Shown here: in pieces, positions 36,561-48,095 of the stretch
Layout: every line of letters begins with the position of its first letter
Numbering within the stretch: the first letter of the stretch is position 1
Origin: Sympetrum striolatum
Taxonomy: Eukaryota > Arthropoda > Insecta > Odonata > Libellulidae
Assembly (NCBI GenBank): GCA_947579665.1
Contig: OX388348.1
Location: 9,300,001 to 9,364,000 of the forward strand
Length of the DNA stretch: 64,000 bases
Reading direction: 5' to 3'
The notes under the pieces: generated by a model
The model's database searches: none
The model's input: only the letters and a program-made list of their open reading frames with translations
What the model was told of the DNA's origin: nothing
Program-made: the position numbers and the translations under genes

Positions 36561-38241
36561 CTGTTCTTATCTATTTGCGCCGATCAGGTAATGAATGCGA
36601 CTATACTTAGGTTAATTCGTCGTAATATTAAACTTAATATATATATAATTTTTTCAAAATGGAATTTCAATTCTAAAAATTCCCGCAGTGACGTAAGGTG
36701 AGGACTGTGACTTGATGAACTCATCTTAATTTACGGTTCTCCCAAAAGGCTTTTTAGTGCTCGAGAGGAAAACGAGGAAAGATATTTATAAGAAATTATA
36801 AATATTTGGAGGATTTCGATTAAAAATTGGCTGTTACTGGACCCCCAAAGGAATCAGTTTGTATCGCGCTCCATTGGTCCATCGATGCTGCCGAATGGTC
36901 AATGTGACGGCTGAAAATGAGAAATTTTAACCGGAGAAGTTTCCTTTGAAGTGAATATTGGAGTCAACCCAAACTGCGGACCTCTTGAGGCGAACCCCTC
37001 GTTCCTCCATCACCTTTTCAGAAGCCCTTTTGGAAGTTTATTTGGAGTGAGAATTGGATGGCGCCAATTGCACGCAGCGGGGGTCTTTTTATGAGGGAGA
37101 AGCGCCTCTGTCGGCTTCCTCCTGAAGCTGCTGGCTTAGGACAAAAGACAGTAATTCAGATTCTAGCAACTGGGAATTATTGGACTCCACTAAGGTCCTA
37201 ATGCTTTGTCCAGAAGGAAATAGCACAGGAATGATATTCACGACGCATGCGTATCCGTGTAAATAAAGAAATATTATAACACAAAATCATAAATAAGTGG
37301 ACGTTTCGTTAAAATTGCTTCGACAGGGACTTCCGAAGAAAGAAATAGAGGATAGAATACAATGAAAAAAACGGAGTGGAAGACAGAAGATGGCATTAAG
37401 GGAAAGAAACGAAGTAATTGGCGTTGAATAGGGACTTTTAATGCTTATGAACATACCAAAAGGTAGACCACCCATAAAAATGAAAAGGTTCGTAAAATAT
37501 TTCGTTTGATTTCAGCCGATGAATGATCTCTTTTATCGATTAAGATTTGAATAAACCTAATTGTTCGTCTACTATTTGTGTCTGATTCTGAAAATTTGAA
37601 TTTTGATCTGATCCGTTGTATTTGGTTCGTACACAATTAGAAGAATTCTAGAGACTTTGTAAATTTCTATCGTCAAGTCCAAACGAAAATTACAGTGGGC
37701 GGAAAACGATAAAAACTAAAGACCCAATGGATGAATTAACTTAGACTGTGGAGAATGAAAACCTGCTTTATTATGTTACTGAGAAAACTGATCGCGATAT
37801 AAAATATTTTGATTCTACCACTATGCTTCCCGAAAGGGTAAGAAATTACGCCTCGAAATATTTCACTTGTGTGTTTCTTATAAAGGTCATGCAATACTGC
37901 CTGTGTTTACCGGAGACGAGGCAAGAGATGAGCTTTTCCGTGAATCCGTCGAGTGCTCATCACGCGACGATGTCCCGTTCGTTAACCTGCACATGTCCTT
38001 ATCGCGTGTTTCGTGGCTTTTCTCTGATTTCCAATCTTCTTTCGTTCTCGTCCACAACTAACTTCTAAGCTTACATTCGATTACTCCTTTCACATATTCA
38101 ATGTTGCTCACCTTTTAATCCACGTCTCTTATTTCATTTCTTTTATTTCTCGATTGGATTTTTCTAAATTATTCTCTTCGTTTGTTATCATAATTCATCG
38201 TGCAAACAGTTTTGCTTGATTGTCCTCAAGAACATTCGAAC
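36561..38241. other. Unannotated AT-rich stretch
   Basis: No recognised gene. A short TA run lies at about 36638-36652. The 106-codon frame at 37748-38068 begins at a non-ATG codon and has no domain. Confidence 0.5.
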
Positions 38242-38356
38242 CAATTTATTGAAACAAAAACACTTGCAACAATAATATGAAGACAGTTCCAAAATGTTTG
38301 GAATTGTACAAGTATCTGCATATCATTGTTACAAGTGTTTTTGATTCAATAAATTG
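38242..38356. repeat. Long imperfect hairpin, about 45-bp stem
   Basis: The left arm from 38242 (caatttattgaaacaaaaac...) pairs with the right arm ending at 38356. The outer 25 bp are almost perfect. Next come isolated mismatches within cacttgNaacaatNatatg, an 8-base bulge on the right arm, and a final ttccaaa/tttggaa pair around a short loop. A stem with scattered mismatches and a bulge resembles a microRNA precursor, although the total length (115 nt) is at the long end. A decayed fold-back MITE fits equally well. No TA or other target duplication is visible. It is not a microRNA I recognise. Confidence 0.75.
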
Positions 38357-40309
38357 TTTTATATGATGGAATTCCATCAAATATCTTTTAAGCAGTTCTT
38401 TTTTATTTAAGAGAATTGTTTGGGTACGTTTATTACTTCGTAGCATTTTTTTAAGGAACTGAATGGGGGATGCAATCTTTTTTTCGATTCGGCAATCGAA
38501 TTTGACAATAAAGATTCTGTGTGAGAATTATAGATTATGTGTAGGATGTTAGCAGAGACAAAGTGGTGCATGATTATGAAGTAGTGGTGGTAAAGGGAGA
38601 GGAAGACCAAGGAGAAGGTCTTGATGAATGTGCACGGATCCTGAAGATAGAACAACGAAATACATAAATCGTGCTGATGTCTTTGCTGCGATGGGAAAGT
38701 GCGTATGGAAATAAACCGGCCCATTTGCGTGCTTACCTCAAAGGTAATAACTTGGAAATGTCAGTTTTATGCGTTTCGTATAAATCTGTGGATTTATAAT
38801 CGGTAATATCGGATGCTTTCGCCGGGCACACCATTCGAAGCAGTCCTCTTTGAGGTCATCCTGCGGTTTTGCGTCGCTGACTCATCAAACGAAGAAGGAA
38901 TCTCCTTCGCTGACTTATCCCAAGCGTAAACACGCAGGAATAGACTTTTGCCAGGGAAACTAATCGCCGCCATTTTGTTTGCGTGGAATGTGCAAAGTGA
39001 TTCAAGTATCCTAGAGAAGTGGATTCCGACCTCGACTTGGAATGTGGAAAATATTATGAAGTTGCGTCTGTAATGAGTGAGTGAGATATGCGGAAGCGAT
39101 TAACTTTGCATGGATTATTCAGCAGAGTAACTCGCGTTACTTGATGCCTATAATATATTTAAACGTCACTAAACTCTTAGAATGCAATCTTCTCTCAGTT
39201 TAACATTTCACATTGCATTTACCGCATTAAAATTATGAATATACGTCAGTCCATATTTCTTAATCTTAATTTTACTTTCTATTATCTTTACACTCATGGG
39301 TGTTTTTGTTTCGATTAGTCGAAGAAGCTGGTTGTAAAATTACGACATTTATTTGTTAGTAACAAACGAATAACTTTCATGATAGAATAAAATCATGTCG
39401 TTACTAAATTATTCTTAGCCCCTTCATATTTACTTTGAACGTTTTAATTGTGGTTTTTGGAGATAATGAAGCTTATGCACAGGAGATATTTCAATGTATG
39501 TATATCTTATTCGGGGATTCTTTTTAGATTCCGATCTCATTGGGAGGGTCTTAAGATTCGAATTACCTAATTAGTAGCAAAATATGATGACAAAAGTGAA
39601 CTAAAGGCAGAATAATATTTCAGCTTGGAGATAAAAATTTGTAATTATTTCTTCCGTTCGTCAGGAATAGTTTTTTAACGAATTTATGCGAATTAAATTC
39701 TTTTGAAACTGGTTGTTTCTTTTGTTTTCTAGTTTTACAATTTCCAGCTATTCCTCACACTCGTTAGTAAATAGATTACAAATGTATGCCACCTCTGCGT
39801 TTTAGGTAAGTCTGTATGTATGATATCGAGGAATATTCCTTATCCACTCTCATGTTTCAAAAAGCCCATGTGCCTCTTGAGAACTAAGATAGAGAATTAA
39901 TGCAGAACAGGTCGTTTATATGTGCTTTTGGACACGTTTTCGTAAGGCGTAATCGTATGAATACGTCTACGGATTCGATCTTACACAATCCGTGGTCCAC
40001 AGAACGTTTGAAGGCGATTTAATTTTACGAAATTTCGATCTGCTTTATCAAATTTTGCGTTATTTTGTATCCAAAACGGAAAATTTACGATAAGAACAGA
40101 TTCTAAAATCTTCATTCTTCTGATGTTCATCTCAAACGATGATTCCTCGGAGGAATTTGCAATCGATAAAACTCTGCATTTTGTTTACGAGCTTTCTGAC
40201 TCCAGAATCGAACCACATTAGATAAATAAATACACAATACATACATAAATAGATTCTCATTACATTCATTATTAGTGAGCGGTAATTCGTTGAAATCTTT
40301 TCAATTGGG
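38357..40309. other. Unannotated AT-rich stretch
   Basis: No recognised gene. The 105-codon minus frame at 38407-38724 is rich in histidine and tyrosine, and no domain is seen. Confidence 0.5.
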
Positions 40310-40560
40310 TCATATTCTAATGAAATCACATACACCTTCCATTGAAGTCTCTTCGAATGTATAGTTATTGCTCTGCAATTCTATTTGCTGACACCGGAAT
40401 CGGGAATGCCTGGAAACAGGTGCTGCATTGCGATTGTAGAAAGAGGTCACCCAACGCTTCCCGACCTTTCTCACGTTGACAAATCCATCACCGAATAGAG
40501 ACTCATCCTTTATATTCTCTTCGATTGAGATCCCCTGCGTAAACAAAAAATTCCGGTATC
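40310..40560 (-). other. Possible coding exon, unrecognised
   Basis: On the minus strand an acceptor-like pyrimidine run, ttttttgtttacgcag, precedes an open stretch of about 80 codons. It starts ISIEENIKDESLF, includes VRKVGKRWVTSFYN, and ends at a TGA near 40312. Amino-acid use is balanced, unlike most chance frames here. I recognise no domain and no conserved donor, and another frame overlaps part of it. It is weakly supported. Confidence 0.15.
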
Positions 40561-40780
40561 CCTTCTTAGTGGCATAAAAAGGCTGTGGGAACGGCATTTC
40601 TCTTTTATTGGGAGAGGAAGGGTTGAGAAAAGCATCTGTGCAAAGGAGGGTTGCCTCGACGTTGGGATTAGCCGTGTCTGTAACTTTATACCGGTTTCGG
40701 TGAATAGATTCCCCAAAATACTACCTGCGAATGGCAGAAGGGTCTCCGCAGACCGTTGAGCCTCATTCCGGGACTAAGTA

Positions 40781-41957
40781 ATTCCGGTAGAGATGCCCCG
40801 CCAAAGGAAATGACTTCATAACTATGACTCAAGTGATAGCAAGTATGTGAAACAACGTGGTAGAATGTAACATTTATTGGTTATTAACAATATATAAACA
40901 AATTTTCTTTAAAAACATTTTCACCCAAAATATTAAACTTTATGTGTATCCATGCATTTGGCCATCACTCCCGAGTGTCCGGGTGAGACGCTCCACCTCT
41001 ATGGGAGAGATGTCACATTAGCTTAAACTGAATTTAATCTGGAAAGTGATTGATAAATAACAAAACTGTTTAGTTTAACTTGAAATCAGGATATAACTAA
41101 ACATTTAAGTTAAATTTAAAACCTATTTGGAAGTTAATTATAAAATTATAATGAAATTTGCAATTGGTATATATTACTATAATAAATATAAAATATTGTC
41201 GTTTTAACCGAAAAATGACAATTTTGATGTTTTTGTCGAAATTTCGAAACTTCGAGGAAAAAATTCTCACAGAAGATATTTTTTGATTTCGGAAACATTT
41301 CTGTATTTGTAGTGTTTATGTGGATGGGCCACTTTTGCCGGGTATTACATTTCGATCAGAAAGAAAGGGGCAAAACGCTCCTCCCAAGTACTTGCTAAAC
41401 AATACGTCATCTTTTGATCGTGCATAAAATGCATTCGACCGTGGATTAAATTTGAATTGAAATGAAAATGTAGATTAGAAACGTTTTCTTGAAATAAGCC
41501 TTAATCTCTATCACCTTAAAGTTAAATTGATACTAATAAGGCACATATACCTAAAGATAGCACTGGGACATCTATCCCGAGAAGAGGTATCTCCTTCCAG
41601 TACGGGAGAGACGCCCTTACAGCCAGTGGGGCTACATTTTAGGCCAGACACTGCACTTGGATATTAGATGAACCTATAGCTACACTTTTTCGCCCTATAA
41701 TTAAAAATATTTAAACATTTAAACCGATGCCAACCAGAAAAAGTATACTCTATCTTATAACAGGGTGGAAAAAATCAGTACCTACTTGAAATGATGCTAT
41801 AAAACTGCTTAAAAATAATTAATCGCAGTGAAACTCTTGCAGATAGAGGGATGCCTTCCAACTGAGTGACGCATACCGTCAGTAGAGCAATCTTGTGGTT
41901 TTCCTTAGAAGTACTACGACTAGGGCATCTCTCCCGGTGGGGCATCTCACACGGAAT
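40781..41957. mobile_element. 1.18-kb non-autonomous element with diverged terminal inverted repeats
   Basis: attccggtagagatgccccg (from 40781) is mirrored at the right end, reading attccgtgtgagatgcccca (to 41957). About four mismatches occur over 22 bp, and TA abuts both ends (40779-40780 and 41958-41959). Related g-rich strings recur inside: gggtgagacgctccacctct near 40981, gggagagatgtcac near 41001, gggagagacgcccttacagc near 41604, and gggcatctctcccggtgggg near 41923. The remaining interior is very AT-rich and has no open frame. TA flanks suggest a Tc1/mariner-type insertion. The low identity of the ends makes the call moderate. Confidence 0.5.
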
Positions 41958-41959
41958 TA

Positions 41960-43064
41960 CCTTATATCTCTACGTATAGAAATCTGAAATAAACTGAGTA
42001 TTACCGCAATCGGCCGTCTTCTTCGTGGTGGTAAACGATAAGACGGAACCAAAGTTGCAGTTCGCAGCTGCACGCTTTTAATATCTGCTCGATTGAATTG
42101 GATGGATAATTTTGGACCGATTCCATTTCTCGAATATGAACTCTAATTTTATTCTTCTTCCAATCCAAAGTACAGTTTTTCTTCCATTACTCCTCTGGTG
42201 TTCGCCTTCATTTGGCATCGTAGGACTTACATTAAATGCATAAAATATTTTTAATATCAAACTGGATAGTTATGATACACAGGTATTTGACTGTATTTAA
42301 TAACCATTTCAACCACTAAATATCATCATCACCACAACTTATAATTAAATACGGTATATTTAAATAGCTACTTATTAATTCTATACTTTTCTACCTTCAA
42401 AATGCTTGCAAGTTAGTTATTTGAAGGATCAAATGCATGAAGATCTGCATGAATTTTTATCTTATCCGTGATTTATATGTTTTCAGTGCATTTTCATATT
42501 CATCAATGACAAATTTTACGGCCATCGTCATAGTTAAGCCTTTACCGTTAATTAATCAAACAATTTACTACATCGCCATGGTACTTACTGTGGCATTGTA
42601 ACGTGGAACTCGACCAAGTATCCCAAATCTCTCTTTGGCCACGTTACAAGCGGGGAACTCGGCTCTGGACCAGTTTGAAGATCGATCCGGGTGTAATAAT
42701 CCGCGGAGACAATGAGGAACCGCTCTCCTGACCTATTCCAATTTCGCAAATGTTGATCCCTCTTATGCACACCCTTTTTCCCCTCTAACGCATACCCTTT
42801 ACTTTTTTTTGCTTCAACCCTTTTCTGTTCCCCTGTCGAATTGCTTCCCCTTGTCATCTACGGCCAGTTCAGCGTTCTCCTTTAGTTTGCGTGACGAATT
42901 GTGGGAGCCAATGCCGTTGCAGACCAGTGTCTCCCCCACGGAATTAAAATATTTGGAACATTAGCGTGCGGTTTGTCGTTCCTCGAACAATTTTCTGCAT
43001 TGGCGCCAGAATTTCGTCCTCTTTTTAAATTCGTGTCTCGAAGTTTCTCCGTTCATTTGTAATT
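41960..43064. other. Unannotated stretch
   Basis: No recognised gene. The 90-codon minus frame at 42585-42857 is lysine-rich, with no known domain. Confidence 0.45.
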
Positions 43065-43531
43065 TACCGTAATTTTCCATGTTTAGTACGCATTTTTTTC
43101 CACGAAAATACGTCAAAAAAGTAGGTTGCGTTTTATACATTGTTTCAAACATCATCATTTTATTCGGGCATGACATTTGAAGTAAATAACTCAACATACA
43201 TATATGTATTCTGATTTCACGTTGCATATTAATAAAATTATTAAATTGAAACAAAAATTCGGAGGGGAAGAACCTGTTACTGATAGATCGTCACATTGAG
43301 GAATCAAAGGTAAGAGCAAGGGGGAAAGATCCATCAGCAGCATTCCATGCGGTGATCTGTCGGGTGCTGAACGGTCCGGCAGATGACCATACGCGAATAA
43401 TAGCGTAGAATTCCATTCTCTAAAAGCCAAATGCGTATTTTACATGGTGATAAGAAAATTCTCACATTGCGCTCGTGATAACGAGGGTGCGTCTTATAGT
43501 GGGTGCGTATTATAATTGGAAAATTACGGTA
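43065..43531. mobile_element. 467-bp MITE-like element with taccgtaattttcca ends
   Basis: taccgtaattttcca at 43065-43079 is exactly mirrored at 43517-43531. Past the terminal repeat the two ends stay similar, with aNtacgca on the left and aatacgcacccactataag on the right end read inwards. Ends of the form taccgtaNttttcc...ataaNNcgcac are common on dispersed DNA elements of animals, from general knowledge, and I do not assign the family. The open frames inside, at 43191-43430 and 42961-43254 on the minus strand, are artefacts of this element. Confidence 0.65.
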
Positions 43532-44824
43532 GTTTGTTACGTAACCTTACCTAGAACACAGTTCACAAAAGAGAAGGATATTGTGACCATTGACGCGAAC
43601 ACTTCAAGCTTTTGATGAAATCGGACTTGGACAAGTTTCTCGTGGAATACTAAGCTATCTTTAAAAAAATACTTTTTCCCACTTCACCTGAGAAATAGGT
43701 TGTAAGATTCCTCTGCGTGTTTTTCAAAGTTGAATAAATTTGTTTCCATTACGACTACTTATGCTCTTTTTTCCTTATACTTTCGATTTTTCCGTTTACT
43801 TATCATCCTAGATTCACGATTTAAGTCATCTCCTCAAATTTCTCTTTCTTTTGCATGTTATACCCGTTAATAAAAAATATTAGCTACCTATTGCGTTCGC
43901 TAAACACCTACTTTCTTCAAAATAATATAGAATAGTTATTCTTTTAAAGAAATGTATATTCTCGGAACAGCAATAGAAGTAAATGAGAAAGATTATTATG
44001 ATAAAGTTAGTGTTTAGCATCTTATTGGTTAAGAGGATTAATGTTGGCATCCAATTTGTCGTTTTATGTATAGGAAATTATTTTTATTTCATTTACATTA
44101 AAACGAGTAAAGAAGTTGAATTACATGAAAAATGCATGAGTTTTTATATGAATGTTCACAAATATACGTGATATTGCTAATTATTTGAAATTTTAGATAT
44201 TTTACTTAGTGCTTAACCAGGACTGGTTAAAAAGAGCAGAAAATATGCTATCTAATGGAAAATATCTATCGTAATCTGACGTCAACCTCAGGCTCATGAA
44301 TCTGTGCAGCTATGAATGAAACATCCGCAGCAGCAGCAAATGATCAGCAGCAATTTTTGGGATCAAGTATTGTATTTTCTTTTAGCGGTCAGTCTCTCAG
44401 AGTATTTGGCGACGTATTCCTTTTCTGGGTTGGTTTGGCTGCGTTCCCAACAGCGTGCCCTTAGGATATCCCACCCACGTCAAGTAGTCCCCAAGTCTTG
44501 CTCCTGAAAGTTTCATATTACTTTTCCCAAGGATTTTCCAGTCCATTTTCCGCCCTCGTCTTTTGAAGAGCATCGAAAGAATTATGGCCTCCTGGAAAGA
44601 AGATCTCCAGAACCGTTCTATGAAAGCTTTAAATATTTAAGTTCGGAAAGAGATTTAGAATATGGCTCAGAAGCGCTAGTTTGCTGTATTTATTTTGCTT
44701 GTTTAATTCTCCGTTACATTATTATTACAGCTAAATTACATATAATTTCTTGCCTACGTCTTATAATTGGATTATTCTATATAATTAATATGTTCTATCC
44801 TCACTTTGTGGAATTCAGTATAAA
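43532..44824. other. Unannotated AT-rich stretch
   Basis: No recognised gene. A short cagcag repeat occurs at about 44326-44352. Confidence 0.5.
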
Positions 44825-44890
44825 CCATCGTAATCAAACACTTAGTAACTTCCACAATTTTGTTAATTACTAAGTGTTTGATTACGATGG
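44825..44890. repeat. Perfect 24-bp stem-loop
   Basis: ccatcgtaatcaaacactta... (44825-44848) is the exact reverse complement of 44867-44890, with an 18-base loop. Perfect identity suggests a young fold-back or MITE core. A microRNA precursor would normally show mismatches. No matching copy elsewhere in the window was seen. Confidence 0.85.
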
Positions 44891-47435
44891 ATTAATTAAA
44901 ATTTCTCTTTGAATCTTTTTATTGAAATTTCAAAGATGCAATTCGAGTCATTAATGTTTAACAAAAATGCGGAATAATAATTACAGAATATGTTGGCTAC
45001 TTTGATGATGCATAAAAACAGTTAAATATGAAAATAGATTAATTAAATAATTTCCCTTAAATACTTAGTAAATTTACGTTAAGTAGAATGTGCTGAGTTG
45101 ATAATTTGGGGAAGAGCGAATGTGAAGGAAAATCTGAGCTGATTGTCGTTCTCATTATAGGTCAATTCCAGTGTTTTAACTCAGGTTCATTTAGTATTTG
45201 AAATAAATTTACGAATTCTGTCTTAAAATTGATCGACGAAGCCGTGACCCTATGAGAACACGGTCATTTACTTTACTATCGAACTCAGCAAAATTATCTC
45301 TAAATCCTATTACTGCTTGCAATGCGTACACCATGTTACACAGATGGCAAGAAAAATTAAAATCATCGAAGGATCTTTAAAATGGTGAATCGTAGTTATT
45401 AAAGATTCGATTGGCACTGAAGTTGGTTAGAATATTATTATTTGAAAAATTTACATTTTAAATATACCTGTTTGTGTTTACATCCTCTTCTCTGTCAAAA
45501 ATTGTATATATTTTACTTTAAACTTTGGACGGTGTGGTAATTTTTAGCGCTATTTTGATATAATTAGAATTATTTGAATGTGTTTCGACAAGTTGGAGAA
45601 CTTCTTCACGAAGTGAAGTGAAGTTGGATTTTACGCAAAACTACGAAAGAAAATTTTGAAGATGTCTCGAAGCGATGTAAAATATTGAGAGTTCTATTTT
45701 AATGAGTTCTTTCTAATATGTCCGTGGATGCATATCAAATTGGGATCAAATGAAAAAATGGAGACTTTCTCTTTCGTTCATTTTACAATGATCCAGTTTT
45801 ATTTCTGACGACATTTTGTCAATTCACTCCCACCAACGCTTAGGATATTAATTTTATGAAAAAATGAAGCGCTTTGTAAACAGTTGTCATTGATTTCCCG
45901 ATAGTTAATCAAACATCCCGCATCGATAGCCTTCTGTTTTCAAGGAGAGAGATAAACGATTTCACGGCGTCCTTATTTGATTATTTAGAGGCTTGATAGT
46001 TTACTCATGAATGTGACGGTTCACAGTTTCGAATCATTCATCTCCTGAGCAAATATTTCCTCCGAACTCTCAGACAGTCGATAAGCGGCGGTCGAAGGTG
46101 ACGATGAGCGGGGTCCTTCGTGGGCGGTCTGCAGTTCGGAGTTCGTGGGAAAATAATAATCACGCACTTCTTCTTTACACTCTCTTCTTTACTTTTCTCT
46201 TTCTTTCACGCACTTCTTTCTATGATTGGTTTGAATCCACGATTTATCTTTCGCGGCTCCTTGTCATTTTCCTTACCTCAAGAAGGAGACGATAGGATTT
46301 TGCTCCAACTCTTAGCAAAACGAAATTTATGTTCATGAAAGCATAACTAAAGAATATATATATTTATATATAAGCATATTGATTATACAAATTTCAAGTC
46401 GACATCAATTCGAGAAGGTCCTCAATAGAAAAAAAAGGGATTGAAAACACCTGGCGACAAACTCACAAACGTTTGGTGTAAGTTTCATAAATATAATAAA
46501 GAAGAGAGTGTTTCTCGTGACCTCTATGATTTTGTATTCCCTATCCTACCGGGAAGTACCCTAGAATATTTTCGGAACTGGATCATAAATAATTAGAAAC
46601 CCACAATACGTTTCCTACCTTTTCCTGAAGTCGATGGGTTCACCTGACTCTAATGAACTCGCTTTAGAATCATTTCTTATTGTTCTTTCAATTCTCTTGG
46701 TTTCTAGGGCACCCTTTACCATCATTATCATCTCCGTATCTCCGCATCATATCACGTGGGCCTCACACGCCTTATACTTTATTTAAAAGCCCAAGTTTCT
46801 CTCTCGTCGCTTACTTCACTTCCGATGCCTTCTTTTGGCTTTATTGTTTGCGTAATTCCTATTCATCTACTTCTTGAGAAGACTTTATTCATTCTTATGA
46901 AATCCATTCTTATTTTATAAATCTGACGTAGCGCAGCGGTATTCAGAGTTACCGGGCCATAATTTAATTAGGATAATTTATTGCTGCGATCATTGTTTTC
47001 CAATTTACATTATTTTCCCTTAAAAATCGGCAGCTTATAGTTGTTTGATATTCTCTGAAAGTATTTTAAAACCCATATTGGCTTATTCAAGAGGTAAGAG
47101 ATACATTTAAATGTAAATCAAAGTGCGTAATCCTTCCTCTGGCAAAGCAGAGTTCTTGCGAAAGAATAATTATCAGATTAATAAAACGGAGTTAAGTACG
47201 TTTCTAAGTGTGAATTTATGTACAGATTATTGCTATAAATTTTCAGGAATCCTTAAAATTTCCAAACAAATTGTGTTTAAGTATCATTTTCTGAATATAA
47301 GTTGCTAATGCTCCCCTAACTTACTCATATTTTACATTGTGTCGTAATTATGCATTATTCTATGTTATTATAGCAGTAAATTTGGGTTTTTCAAGAGTTT
47401 AAATAATTGATTAGCAATTAATCTTCCTTTTTCGT
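44891..47435. other. Unannotated AT-rich stretch
   Basis: No recognised gene. A TA microsatellite lies at about 46351-46374. An isolated A-box-like gtagcgcagcggtattcaga occurs at 46929-46948 with no B box after it. Confidence 0.5.
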
Positions 47436-47735
47436 TTATTTCTGTCCTGCATTTAGTCGGATTTTTGTGGTCAGCTTTTCCAGTTTGGGCGAATTTAAAA
47501 TATTGTTTGAATTTAAGGAGGGTTGGGTGGTACTGAAATAAACCAATCCATCGTAAATGTCATTGACATCTTTTAGCTCAATTAGGATATTTAATTCTTC
47601 AACGGCTGTCTCAGAGGAAATTATACTATTGGAATAGTTTGGCATCAAACCGTCGTATTTAAAAATGTTTCGTTTATTAGTCTGCGCCAAAGCCCTTCCG
47701 TGAATCAGCAGTACTACGAGAAAGCTGTTGCGTCA
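47436..47735 (-). other. Open frame with a signal-peptide-like leader (possible terminal exon)
   Basis: On the minus strand the frame opens after a TGA near 47746 and reads RNSFLVVLLIHGRALAQ. That is a short hydrophobic core ending in small residues, as in a signal peptide. It is followed by TNKRN with a dibasic site, then about 80 acidic-to-neutral residues to a TAA that overlaps an aataaa signal (47434-47441). There is no ATG in the frame, so an upstream exon would be needed. The acceptor candidate (caacag before the leader) has a poor pyrimidine tract. No known family is recognised. A small secreted peptide precursor is one reading and chance is the other. Confidence 0.2.
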
Positions 47736-48020
47736 GTATTTATCGGCTAGTATTCTGAGAATAGCCCACGATCCATTTCTGGCGCATTCATTCGAAGTGC
47801 TCCTTGAGATCGACTCGAAAGCACCGACCCCGTTTCGCAATCTACTACGCCTTTCACACTTTTTGAACTGCGAATATTTTATTGTTCGCGTGCGCTGTTG
47901 ATTGGCTTCCTGTCAAGGTTAAGCGTAAGTAGATGAGGCGCCCTTCTTCCACTGGCGAGTTCTTTAATAGGTTACGTCACATTTATACAAAATTTTCTTA
48001 ATATTGGAAGTGATTGGTTA
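47736..48020. other. Unannotated stretch before the LINE 3' end
   Basis: May contain 3' untranslated sequence of the LINE that ends at 48095, but no coding trace is visible. Confidence 0.3.
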
Positions 48021-48095
48021 GGTTAAAGGGAAGATGGGACTTAAAAGTTTCAATTTTACCAAATAAAGCCCTTTAATAGTAATAATAAATAATGA
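48021..48095 (+). mobile_element. LINE 3' end, copy 2
   Basis: ggttaaagggaagatgggac, caattttacc, aaataaagccc, then a taatagtaataataaataat tail. It aligns block by block with the minus-strand copy at 26997-27069. The hairpin seen there is degraded here. This copy is older or more diverged, and no coding remnant is seen upstream. Confidence 0.65.

Noticed and set aside
46929..46948. A-box-like gtagcgcagcggtattcaga
   Set aside because: No B box and no tRNA-like stems follow.
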